Of a stretch of 64,000 nucleotides of DNA, positions 8,054-16,900 are shown in pieces; positions within the stretch are counted from its first letter, which is position 1, and each line of letters starts with the position of its first letter. Under the pieces are notes generated by a model. It was given only the letters and a program-made list of their open reading frames with translations. It was not told where the DNA came from and ran no database searches. Where the stretch lies: positions 62,001-126,000 of the forward strand of contig NZ_MOBM01000021.1 of the NCBI RefSeq assembly GCF_003732275.1, given 5' to 3'. A program made the translations under genes and the position numbers. Origin of the DNA: Pseudomonas frederiksbergensis (GTDB lineage Bacteria; Pseudomonadota; Gammaproteobacteria; Pseudomonadales; Pseudomonadaceae).

Positions 8054-9336
8054 GCCTTATCGCTCCCGGTCGGATGAATAAAGGGTTTCAGGCGCGGTTT
8101 ATGCGCCGGCAACCAACCGGCCCACGCCGGGAAATGCCGCAGGAAGTGAAACACCAGAAAGCCGATGGTCATGTGCCAGACCCGGCCGCGAGGCGCTTTG
8201 TCCGCCGACATGACCTTGCAGTGGTTGCTGCTCAATTCGTCGAGACGCTCGAACAGGTCGCGATTGAAGGCACGGTCGCGGATCAACACATTGGCCTCCA
8301 GGTTCAGGGACAGGCTCAGCGGGTCGAGGTTACTTGAGCCGACCGTGCTCCAGTCCTCGTCGACCAGGGCGACTTTGCCATGCAAGGGACGGTCGCAATA
8401 TTCATAAATCACTACCCCGGCCCGCAGCAGGTAGTCATAGGTCATGCGCGCGGCGAGCCTGGCCACCCGCAAGTCCGGCTGCCCCTGAAGAATCAGGCGC
8501 ACCTCGACCCCTCGACGCGCCGCATTGCGGATTTCGCGCAGCAGCCGATAGCCTGGAAAGAAGTAGGCGTTGGCGATCACCACGCGACGCCGGGCGCTGC
8601 GTACTACCCGCAAGTACACTTCCTCGATATCGCTGGGGTGTTCTCCGTTGTCGCGATACACCAGCCGCACCTGACCATCGTGATCGCTGACCGCCAGTTC
8701 CGCGCGCCTTTGTCTGCGGCGTTGCCACCAGTATTTGGCCCGGGCCGGGCGACCGCTTTGCAGCAAGGCGAAATGATGAATATCGGCCACCGCCGGGCCT
8801 TGCACTTCAATCGAATAATCCTGTTTGGCCTCGGGGCCGAAGTCGGCCAAATGGTCGGCGGAAAAGTTGATTCCACCGAGGAATGCAATCTTGCCGTCGA
8901 CCACCACAATCTTGCGGTGCAGACGGCGAAACCAGTTGGTGCGGATGCCCAGATGACGCGGGGCGGGGTCGAATATTTGCAGGCGCACACCTGCATTGCT
9001 CAGCGCCGCGAGGTACTCCGTGCTCAGTTCGCCACAGCCAAAACCGTCGAGGCTGACGGTGATGCGCACGCCGCGTTGAGCCGCTTCAATCAGAATTTTT
9101 TGCAGCTCATTGCCGACCTTGTCCTCGAACACAATGAAGGTCTCCAGCAGGATTTCACTCTGGGCCTGGCGCAGCGCTTCAAACACCCGTGGAAAGTATT
9201 CCTCGCCGTTCTCTAGCAATTCGACCCGGTTATTACCGTGCCAGCCGTATTCAATGTTAACTACCGCCGGCTCACGCACCGGCGGAGGTGCGGAAACGTG
9301 TTCGATCGCGGTTTTTTCCATCAATGGGCCGGTCAT
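8050..9336 (-). CDS. clsB: Cardiolipin synthase ClsB
   Basis: The 428-residue protein has two phospholipase D motifs: HRKIVVVDG in the first half and HGKVALVDE in the second, each followed by a GxxN-type motif (GGINF and GSSNLD). This matches ClsB (YbhO), which lacks the N-terminal membrane helices of ClsA and makes cardiolipin from phosphatidylglycerol, or phosphatidylglycerol from phosphatidylethanolamine and glycerol. It overlaps the ybhP-like gene by four bases upstream and ybhN downstream. Confidence 0.9.
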   Translation of the reverse strand: MTGPLMEKTAIEHVSAPPPVREPAVVNIEYGWHGNNRVELLENGEEYFPRVFEALRQAQSEILLETFIVFEDKVGNELQKILIEAAQRGVRITVSLDGFGCGELSTEYLAALSNAGVRLQIFDPAPRHLGIRTNWFRRLHRKIVVVDGKIAFLGGINFSADHLADFGPEAKQDYSIEVQGPAVADIHHFALLQSGRPARAKYWWQRRRQRRAELAVSDHDGQVRLVYRDNGEHPSDIEEVYLRVVRSARRRVVIANAYFFPGYRLLREIRNAARRGVEVRLILQGQPDLRVARLAARMTYDYLLRAGVVIYEYCDRPLHGKVALVDEDWSTVGSSNLDPLSLSLNLEANVLIRDRAFNRDLFERLDELSSNHCKVMSADKAPRGRVWHMTIGFLVFHFLRHFPAWAGWLPAHKPRLKPFIHPTGSDKA

Positions 9337-10130
9337 AGCTCGATCTCCACCGATAGCGGTGCATGGTCGGAAAGGTGTGACCAGGGCCGTGCCGCCAGTA
9401 CTTGCGGATGGCTGGCCTTGAGGTTGCGCACGTAGATGCGGTCCAGGCGCAACGCCGGCAAACGCGCCGGGAAACTGCGCGCTGGTTTGCCATGCAGCTC
9501 AGCGAATACCTCACGCAAACCGCAGGGCTTGAGCAGCGCATCGGCGCGCAGGCGCCAGTCGTTGAAGTCGCCGGCGACCACCACCGGGGCATCCTCCGGC
9601 AACTCTTCCAAACGTTGGCTCAGCAGCTTGAGTTGTGCCGTCCGGTGACTTTCGCGCAGCCCCAGATGGACACAAATGGCATGCACTTCCCGGCCATCGC
9701 CGGGCATCCGCAGCACGCAATGCAGAATTCCGCGGTTCTCATGGCCGCTGATGGAAACGTCGAGGTTGTCGTGACGAATAATCTGAAACTTCGACAACAG
9801 CGCATTGCCGTGATCGCCCGCCGGATAGACCGCGTTGCGCCCATAGGCAAATTGCGGCCACAGGGTATCGGCAAGGAATTCGTACTGGGGCATCGCCGGC
9901 CAATTGAGGTAGCGCTGTGGATGATGTTCGTGGGTGCCATGGACCTCCTGCAAAAACACCACGTCGGCGGACACACTGCGCACCGCCTCACGCAGTTCGG
10001 GCAGGATGAAGCGTCGGTTGAGCGCGGTGAAACCCTTGTGGGTGTTGACCGTCAGCACGGTGAAACGGCTCACGGCGCTGATGATGGGTTGCTGTTCATC
10101 CGTAGTACCGACCGGTTCGGGAACGCTCAT
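9333..10130 (-). CDS. ybhP: Endonuclease/exonuclease/phosphatase family protein (YbhP-like)
   Basis: The 265-residue protein has the EEP-fold metal-site motifs: NTHKGF near residue 30, a catalytic Glu in FLQEVHG, GDFN around residue 190, and SDHAPLSVEIEL at the C-terminus. E. coli YbhP, encoded next to clsB and ybhN, belongs to the same family. Whether it acts on a phosphodiester in lipids or nucleic acid is unknown. Start and stop overlap both neighbours by four bases, so it is inside a tightly coupled operon. Confidence 0.85.
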   Translation of the reverse strand: MSVPEPVGTTDEQQPIISAVSRFTVLTVNTHKGFTALNRRFILPELREAVRSVSADVVFLQEVHGTHEHHPQRYLNWPAMPQYEFLADTLWPQFAYGRNAVYPAGDHGNALLSKFQIIRHDNLDVSISGHENRGILHCVLRMPGDGREVHAICVHLGLRESHRTAQLKLLSQRLEELPEDAPVVVAGDFNDWRLRADALLKPCGLREVFAELHGKPARSFPARLPALRLDRIYVRNLKASHPQVLAARPWSHLSDHAPLSVEIEL

Positions 10131-11053
10131 GGCAGCACTCCTTCGGCAACTGGCTCACCGGGGGCGGTGGCAAGGTCTTTGTCGAGATGCAAGCGCTCAA
10201 GCAAGCGGCGGGCGTCGAAGGGCGCACGGACTTTGATGTCGTTATCGAAATAGCAGAACACTTCCCGGGATTTGCGTGTCTTGGGTTTTTGCCGGGGCGC
10301 GATCAATTGCGGATCTGGCGGTTGCTGTCCGTGATACCAGGCTTCGATCCGGTCGCCCCAGCGTTGCAGCGCTTGTGGGGTGTAACCGCTGGCGTAGAGC
10401 TCTTCGGCACCGTGCAGGCGCAGATAGACGAAGTCACTGGTGAGGTCTTCGCGGTACGGCCATTTACCGGCGGTGTCGGCAATGACCAGTGCGGTGTTGT
10501 AGCGTTTGAGCAGGCGGACGAAGGCGGGATCGACGAAACTTTCGTGGCGAATTTCCACGGCATGGCGCAGCGGTTTTTTGCCGTAGGCCTTCATGCTGGC
10601 GTGACCGTTCAAGCGCGGCTCATGCTGGCGGGCGAGGGCGGCGGCCTGTTCCGTGTCGTGGGGTAATTGCTCGAGAAAGCTTTCGAATAATTCCGGGTCG
10701 AATTTGAAGTTGGGTGGAAACTGCCAGAGGATCGGGCCGAGTTTTTCCTTGAGTTCCAGCACCCCGGAGGCGAAGAAATTCGCCAAGGGTTTATGGATGT
10801 CCCGCAGGCGTTTGATGTGGGTGATAAAACGCGGCGCCTTGACGCTGAACACGAAGCCCGCCGGGGTTTCGTCGTGCCACTGGGCATAACGTTCGGGCCG
10901 TTGCAGGGCGTAAAACGATCCATTGATTTCGATGCTGTTCACTGCCCGTGAAGCGAATTGCAATTCGCGCTTCTGGGTCAGCCCCTTCGGGTAGAACTCC
11001 CCCCGCCAAGGCGTGTAGCGCCAGCCTGAAATTCCGATATGAATCGCCGCCAT
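10127..11053 (-). CDS. DUF72 domain protein (YecE-like)
   Basis: The 308-residue protein begins MAAIHIGISGWRYTPWRGEFYP, the typical start of the DUF72/YecE TIM-barrel family, and contains the family's NSFRETE-like and FLEQLP segments plus a C-terminal FCYFDND motif. No activity is established for the family. The ATG at 11053 is preceded by GGGAGG at proper spacing. It is the first gene of the four-gene operon with the ybhP-like gene, clsB and ybhN, the overlap to the next gene being ATGA. Confidence 0.85.
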   Translation of the reverse strand: MAAIHIGISGWRYTPWRGEFYPKGLTQKRELQFASRAVNSIEINGSFYALQRPERYAQWHDETPAGFVFSVKAPRFITHIKRLRDIHKPLANFFASGVLELKEKLGPILWQFPPNFKFDPELFESFLEQLPHDTEQAAALARQHEPRLNGHASMKAYGKKPLRHAVEIRHESFVDPAFVRLLKRYNTALVIADTAGKWPYREDLTSDFVYLRLHGAEELYASGYTPQALQRWGDRIEAWYHGQQPPDPQLIAPRQKPKTRKSREVFCYFDNDIKVRAPFDARRLLERLHLDKDLATAPGEPVAEGVLP

Positions 11054-11170
11054 GTCGCCTCCCGTCAATGTAGCCCTCGGACAGCCTCTGTCTTTTGATG
11101 ACTGCCGGGCGTACGAGAAAGTTTCGACGGGGCTACGGACGGTAAAACTCAAAATCCACCACAAATCACA

Positions 11171-11259
11171 TGTGGGAGCGGGCTTGCTCGCGAAAGCGGC
11201 GGCACATCCAGTATTGATGTCGCTGACACACCGCTTTTGCGAGCAAGCCCGCTCCCACA
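11171..11259. repeat. REP pair, convergent class (89 bp)
   Basis: Both halves carry the GCGGGCTTGCTCGCGA variant, the right one with one change. It lies upstream of the DUF72 gene, after about 115 bases of leader. Confidence 0.9.
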
Positions 11260-11265
11260 GGTTGA

Positions 11266-11427
11266 TCAATGCCCGACGACGATACGGGCCGAGCCTTCAG
11301 CCGGTTCGGCATACACCGGACCCAACCGGTCAAGACGCCCACTCCAGGCGGTCAGTGCCGGTGCGACCAAGACCACCGAACGCAGTGTCGAGGGTTGGGT
11401 CGTGCGGAAAAATACAGGGATTGGCAT
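11266..11427 (-). CDS. Possible small protein, 53 residues
   Basis: An open frame from ATG at 11427 to TGA at 11266 reads like coding sequence: VVLVAPALTAWSGRLDRLG then PVYAEPAEGSARIVVGH. The bias toward G or C in third positions is present but modest. I see no strong ribosome site and do not recognise the family. It could be a real small protein or the 3-prime remnant of a longer gene, since the adjacent sequence is repeat on both sides. Confidence 0.3.
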   Translation of the reverse strand: MPIPVFFRTTQPSTLRSVVLVAPALTAWSGRLDRLGPVYAEPAEGSARIVVGH

Positions 11428-11472
11428 CTGATATTTGCGCGTAGGTCAAATATCGAGTGGCGAATGAAACCC

Positions 11473-11604
11473 TGTGGCGAGGGAGCTTGCTCCCGCTCGA
11501 CTGCGAAGCAGTCGCAAAGCCATACAACGCGGTGCATCCGGGATAATCGGTTTGCAGGTTTTGGGGCGCTTCGCACCCCAGCGGGAGCAAGCTCCCTCGC
11601 CACA
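11473..11604. repeat. Family-2 palindromic repeat (GTGGCGAGGGAGC type), 132 bp
   Basis: The ends are inverted copies of TGTGGCGAGGGAGCTTGCTC; inside are smaller hairpins such as GACTGCGAAGCAGTC. The same element recurs at 20455, 42050 and 46020, with a half copy at 42655. Confidence 0.85.
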
Positions 11605-11701
11605 GTGAACCGCATCGGCGGGCTATCTTGCGACCAAAACCGAACTTGGACGCCATTTGCCAATCAGTTCCTTACAGACCCTTGTGAAGGAGCTCCGCGT
11701 T

Positions 11702-13822
11702 TTGTTCAAGTTCAAGACCGCGATACTACTGGGGGCGTTGCTGTTTCTGGGCAGCAACGAACTGGAAGCCGCCACGTTGCCAGGCCTTCCCGCTGTAGCC
11801 GAAGAGCCCGCCAAGGCTGAGCCGCTGGTCCAGGGCGGCCTGCTCGGGGCTATCAGCTCCGGCATCGACGACGTTCAGGACAAACTTGATCTCAACCAAA
11901 ATCTGGTGGACGCCTGGCGTCTGCGCGCCGACCGGGCGGCGGATGAAGTGGACAAACTGATGAATCAGCCATCGTCCCGTTCTTCCTGGGGCGTGGCCGC
12001 TGACTTCCTGTTGTTGTCCGGTGTGTGGCTCGGCACGTTTGCCTTGCTCACGGTGCTCGGCGGCATTCTGGCCAGGCATTTGAATCTGGGCCGTTGGTTG
12101 CGAACGCGCGAGCGCAGCCAGGACCTGCTCAAGTATTTGATGCCTTTCACCTTGCCCGCCGTGATCTGTCTGCCGCTGACCCTCTACGTCAGCCATTTTC
12201 TGCAAGCTTCGGTGGGGCGCGCCCTGGCGCTGTGTTTCGCCTACGCCACCAGCAGCGGCATTTTCTCGACCTCGATGCTGCTCTGCGTGATCGTCATGTT
12301 CAACACCGGTCATAAGCGCCGGGCGGTGCAGATCATCCGTGACTACTGCCCCAGACCGCTGTTCATGATCGGCTTTCTTGCGGCGCTGAGCGATGCCTTG
12401 ACCAGCCCGCAGATCGCCCGGCAATTGGGCGGCAACATCACCAGCAGTATCGCGGTCTTCACGGGGCTGTTCGCGTCGATCATCTTCGGTTTATTGGTGA
12501 TTCGCCTGCGTCGTCCGGTGGCGCATCTGATCCGTAACCGCCCATTGGCCCAGCGCCTCAAACAGCCCTCGTTGCAGGAGTCCCTGCGAATCTTTTCGGG
12601 GCTCTGGTACTGGCCGATCCTGCTGATGGTGCTGGTGTCGGCGATCAACCTGATCGGCGTCGGCGAGGACAATCAAAAGGCCCTGCGCTGTGCGTTACTC
12701 ACCACCGTTCTGCTGATCGCAATGGTGTTTCTCAGCACGATTTTCCAGCACGTGTTCAAGTCGCGCCGGGCCGAGACGATCCAGCGCAGCAGCGCTTACA
12801 AGGAACGTTTTCTCAGCTTGCTTCACGCCTTGCTGCGGATCGTCATGGCCGTGGCATTCATCGAAATCCTCGGGCGAATCTGGGGCGTGTCGCTGTTCGA
12901 GTTTGCTGAGCGCAACTCCTTGGGCCGAGCGATCAGTAATTCGTTAAGCAGTATCGGCATGATCTTTCTGGTGACGTGGTTGCTCTGGGTAGTGCTCGAC
13001 ACCGCGATTCAGGAAGCCTTGAAACCGCCGGTCAGCAAACGCTCGGCGCGCCAGCCGAGCACGCGGGTGAAAACCATCCTGCCGCTGCTGCGCAACGCGA
13101 TCAAAATCATCCTGGTGGTGATTTGCGCGATCACCACCATGGCCAACCTGGGGATCAACGTCGCGCCGCTGTTGGCCGGTGCCGGGGTGGTCGGCCTGGC
13201 GATCGGTTTCGGCTCCCAGCAACTGGTGCAGGACGTGATCACCGGGTTGTTCATCATCATCGAAGACACTTTGTCGATCGGCGATTGGGTGGTGCTCGAT
13301 TCTGGCCACGCCGGCACTGTCGAAGGCCTGACCATTCGCACCCTGCGCCTGCGCGACGGCAAGGGCTTTGTACACTCGGTGCCGTTCGGCCAGATCAAGG
13401 CCGTGACCAATCAATCGCGGCAGTTTGCATTTGCGTTTTTCTCGGTGCAGTTCACCTACGACACCGATGTCGACAAGGCCATAGAACTGATCCGCGAGGC
13501 CGGGGATTCGATTCGTGACGATGCGTTTCTCAAGTACAACCTGCAAGGGCCGCTGGATGTGTTCGGTGTCGACAAAATGGACCTGAACGGCGTGGTGTTG
13601 ACGGCGCAGTTTCGTACCGTGTCGGGTGGGCAATATGCGGTGAGCCGGGCGTTCAATCAGCGTTTGAAAAAGCTTGTGGATAACAGCCCATGGGTGCATT
13701 TCGCGCAGACTTACCCACAGCAGGTTTTGATTCCCAATAGGCATGTGGATGAGCCGGAGGATGATGGGGCGACGCGGGATGATTCGCCGGTGTTGTTGCC
13801 GGATCAGCCGCGTACCCAATAG
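11702..13822 (+). CDS. ybiO: MscS family mechanosensitive channel, YbiO-like
   Basis: I place the start at a TTG at 11702: AAGGAG lies nine bases upstream, and it gives a clean signal peptide (FKFKTAILLGALLFLGSN, then cleavage after ELEA). Upstream in-frame starts lack this. The mature protein of about 680 residues has a periplasmic N-terminal part with a coiled segment, several extra transmembrane helices, and then the MscS core: pore helix with VAPLLAGAGVVGLAIGFGSQ and the beta domain DTLSIGDWVVLDSGHAGTVEGL. Length and layout fit YbiO, the moderate-conductance channel that protects from osmotic downshock. Confidence 0.85.
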   Translation: MFKFKTAILLGALLFLGSNELEAATLPGLPAVAEEPAKAEPLVQGGLLGAISSGIDDVQDKLDLNQNLVDAWRLRADRAADEVDKLMNQPSSRSSWGVAADFLLLSGVWLGTFALLTVLGGILARHLNLGRWLRTRERSQDLLKYLMPFTLPAVICLPLTLYVSHFLQASVGRALALCFAYATSSGIFSTSMLLCVIVMFNTGHKRRAVQIIRDYCPRPLFMIGFLAALSDALTSPQIARQLGGNITSSIAVFTGLFASIIFGLLVIRLRRPVAHLIRNRPLAQRLKQPSLQESLRIFSGLWYWPILLMVLVSAINLIGVGEDNQKALRCALLTTVLLIAMVFLSTIFQHVFKSRRAETIQRSSAYKERFLSLLHALLRIVMAVAFIEILGRIWGVSLFEFAERNSLGRAISNSLSSIGMIFLVTWLLWVVLDTAIQEALKPPVSKRSARQPSTRVKTILPLLRNAIKIILVVICAITTMANLGINVAPLLAGAGVVGLAIGFGSQQLVQDVITGLFIIIEDTLSIGDWVVLDSGHAGTVEGLTIRTLRLRDGKGFVHSVPFGQIKAVTNQSRQFAFAFFSVQFTYDTDVDKAIELIREAGDSIRDDAFLKYNLQGPLDVFGVDKMDLNGVVLTAQFRTVSGGQYAVSRAFNQRLKKLVDNSPWVHFAQTYPQQVLIPNRHVDEPEDDGATRDDSPVLLPDQPRTQ

Positions 13823-13847
13823 CAGACTTGGTGACTGTAAGGGCCTC

Positions 13848-13939
13848 ATCGCGAGCAGGCTCGCTCCCACATTGGCCGGTGCTGTGTCAGGAATTTCAGC
13901 ATCATGCAAATCCCCTGTGGGAGCGAGCCTGCTCGCGAT
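13848..13939. repeat. REP pair, divergent class (92 bp)
   Basis: Outward-pointing GCGAGCCTGCTCGCGA cores between the convergent MscS and lhr genes. Confidence 0.9.
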
Positions 13940-13958
13940 GGGGCCGGTCCGGACAACA

Positions 13959-16900
13959 TCAATGCCGGATCAGTTTGCTACGCACCTCGCCACTGGCCTG
14001 CTGATCCAGCTCCAGCCAGAACTGCTGCTTGCCGGCGATCTCGGCGGCGGCCGGTATGCCGTCGCGATACACCAGTCGATTGCTCGCCAGCGCCGGCACT
14101 TTCGCGCCTGGCAACAGGGTGCCAGCGAGGTTCAGCGGATCCACCCCACACACCGCGATCAGACTCCCGTCATGGGGGCGCCGCCTGACTTCGCGCAGCA
14201 ACGCAATCGCCTCAGGGAGTGCAAATTGTTCCCCCGCCAAGCCACTGACAAACCGTCCGCCACGAATCTCGCCCCGGGCCTCGAGTCGATGGAACGTGCG
14301 CAGCAATTCTCGCCAACTCGGCAACCAGTCCGCCTCACGCTCCAGCAAACGCCAGAACACCACGCCGTAGCGGCGCAGCAAGGTCATGGCAATGTGTTCC
14401 AGGGTTTCGTTGGGTGTGGGCGCCGGCCGTTGTTTATCCACAACCGGGGCGGCAGCACCGCGGCGCAGCAACGCCCAGCGTCCGGCATCGTCCATGCCGC
14501 CGACAAACGCTCCGCGACCGCGTCGGCTGCTGCGATTCTGGCGTTTGCTGGCCGGGGTAATCAGCGCTCGCAGTCCGGCGAAGCTGTCGGCGTTTACCAG
14601 CCCGGCACCGACCAGTTCCTGCAAGGCGATTTCCAGTTCCGAGCGCAGCAGATGGGCTTCATGAATCAGCTCATCGAAAAACAGTGCGCCGTGTTGGCAG
14701 AATGCTTCGTGGACTTTTTGTGTTTTGGGCGACAGCTCGCTGACCGGTGTCTGCTCGGTCAAGCCACTCCACAACCCGACCTGACTGCGCGGCAGCAATA
14801 GAATCGGCGTGCTGCGCAATGCCGTGCTGGTGCTCTTGTTGCGCGTGGTCAGGCGGGTCCACACCAGTTTGCCGCTGCGGCACAAATCATCCAGCCAGGT
14901 CGCCGAATAGTCTTTGAGCCGCGCTGGCAGAATGTCGCTGTCCCACGCCGAAGCAGCGGCGGGGTAGCCTTCGAACTGGCTGATGATCGCCGGCAACACC
15001 GCGCGGCCCTGACCTTGGCTCGCGGCGGAAAGATGCTGCCAGTCGAACAGAAAACGCATGAAATCCTGCAACGCCACCGGCTCGATTTCCCGTCGCAGCC
15101 GTTTGACGGTGTAGCGATGAATCCGCGCCAGCAGATGCCGTTCACACCATTCTTCTTCAGGGGCGCCTGGGGTGAATCGCCCGCGCAGTACATAGCCTTC
15201 GCGCTCCAGTTGCGTCAGGGCCTGACTGACTTGAATAGCCGGCAGACCGAGCGGTTCGGCAATCGCTTTTAGCGGCAACGGACCAAACGCGCTGAGCCGT
15301 GCACGAATCAGTTCCAGCACTGCTTCGTCCGGCTCCCAGGTTTCATCGAAACCGGGCAATGCCTCCAACGGTGGAACCAATATGGCTTGTGGATAAATTG
15401 CCCGTAGGCAGGTCAGCCGTTCCAGCGCCAACCACAGCGATTGCTCGGCGTTGAGCTGCAAACGGCTGGCCCGGCCAGTGTCGGCCAAGGTATTCAGCCA
15501 CTCGAGCCAATTCGGGTTGGCCTGGGCCTCGGCATCGGCGATACACGCCAGGCTCATCAGTGCTTCATGCATTTCATCAACGCCGGTGGGCGTTGGCCAG
15601 GCTTCATCACGCACCGCGGTAATCGCCTCGGCGTCCAGCGCACCCAGATCATCGGTGGATTGCGGATCACTCCAGCGGCGGTTGAGCACTGCCTGAGTGC
15701 GGCGCTCTTCCAGCGGAGCATCGTCGAGAAAGGTGTAGGGGCGGGCGCTGAGAATCTCCGCCGCCAGTGGCGAAGGCGCAGGCAAATCACGGCTGATCAG
15801 GCGGATGTCGCCCTGTTCCATGCGCCGTAACAACGTCAGCCAGCCTTCGCTGTCCATGGCTTCGTGCAGGCAATCGTCGAGGGTTTGTTCCACCAGCGGA
15901 TGATCGTGAATTTCGCGCTCGCCGGCGAGGTTTTCCACGCAGGCGATTTGATCGGGAAACACGCTGGCGATCAGGTCTTCGCTTTTCATCCGCTGAATCT
16001 GTGGTGGTACTTTGCGTCCGCCGCTGTAACGCGGAAGCGCCAAAGCGACCCCTGCGTTCCAGCGCCAGCGCACGCCGAACAGCGGCGCCTCGAGTACCGC
16101 TTGAATCAAGGTGTGTTCGGCACTGTTGCTGTGCAGATAACGCCAGACGTCCTCCAGCTCGAAGCTGTGACCGGTGGACAGCGACAGCACGATGGCGTCC
16201 TCGCTGGCGGCGGCCTGCAATTCGAAGTTGAAAGTGCGGCAGAAACGCTTGCGCAGGGCCAGGCCCCAGGCGCGGTTGATGCGGCTGCCGAACGGTGAAT
16301 GGATGATCAGTTGCGTACCGCCGGACTCATCGAAAAACCGCTCCATCAGCAGCGTGTCTTGCGATGGTAAGGCGCCGAGGGCCTGCCGTGCCCGGGCCAG
16401 GTAATCCACCAGTTGCTCGGCACTGGCGAGGTTCAAGCCGAGTACGTCGGTCAGCCAGTCGACGGCTGGCTGCAAGTTGCCGGGTGTGGCACCGAGCCGC
16501 TCATCGAGTTGCGCTTGCAGGCGGGCCACGGCGAACGACAGTTCATCACTGCGCCCGGGGGCTTCACCGAGCCAGAACGGAATGGTCGGCGGTTGACCCT
16601 GAGCGTCTTCAACCCGGACCTTGCCGGTTTCGACCCGCAGGATTCGATACGACGTATTGCCCAGCTGAAAGATATCCCCGGCAATGCTTTCCACCGCGAA
16701 GTCTTCGTTGACGCTGCCGATGTTCAGCCCTTGAGGCTCCAGCAACACGCTGTAGTCGGCGTTGTCGGGAATCGTCCCGCCGCTGGTCACGGCGGTCAGC
16801 TTGGCGCCTCGACGGCCGCGCAGGGTGCGGCTTACGGCGTCCCGGTGCAGATAAGCGCTGCGAACACCCAGGCGCCCGTTATAGCCCTCGGCGAGCATCT

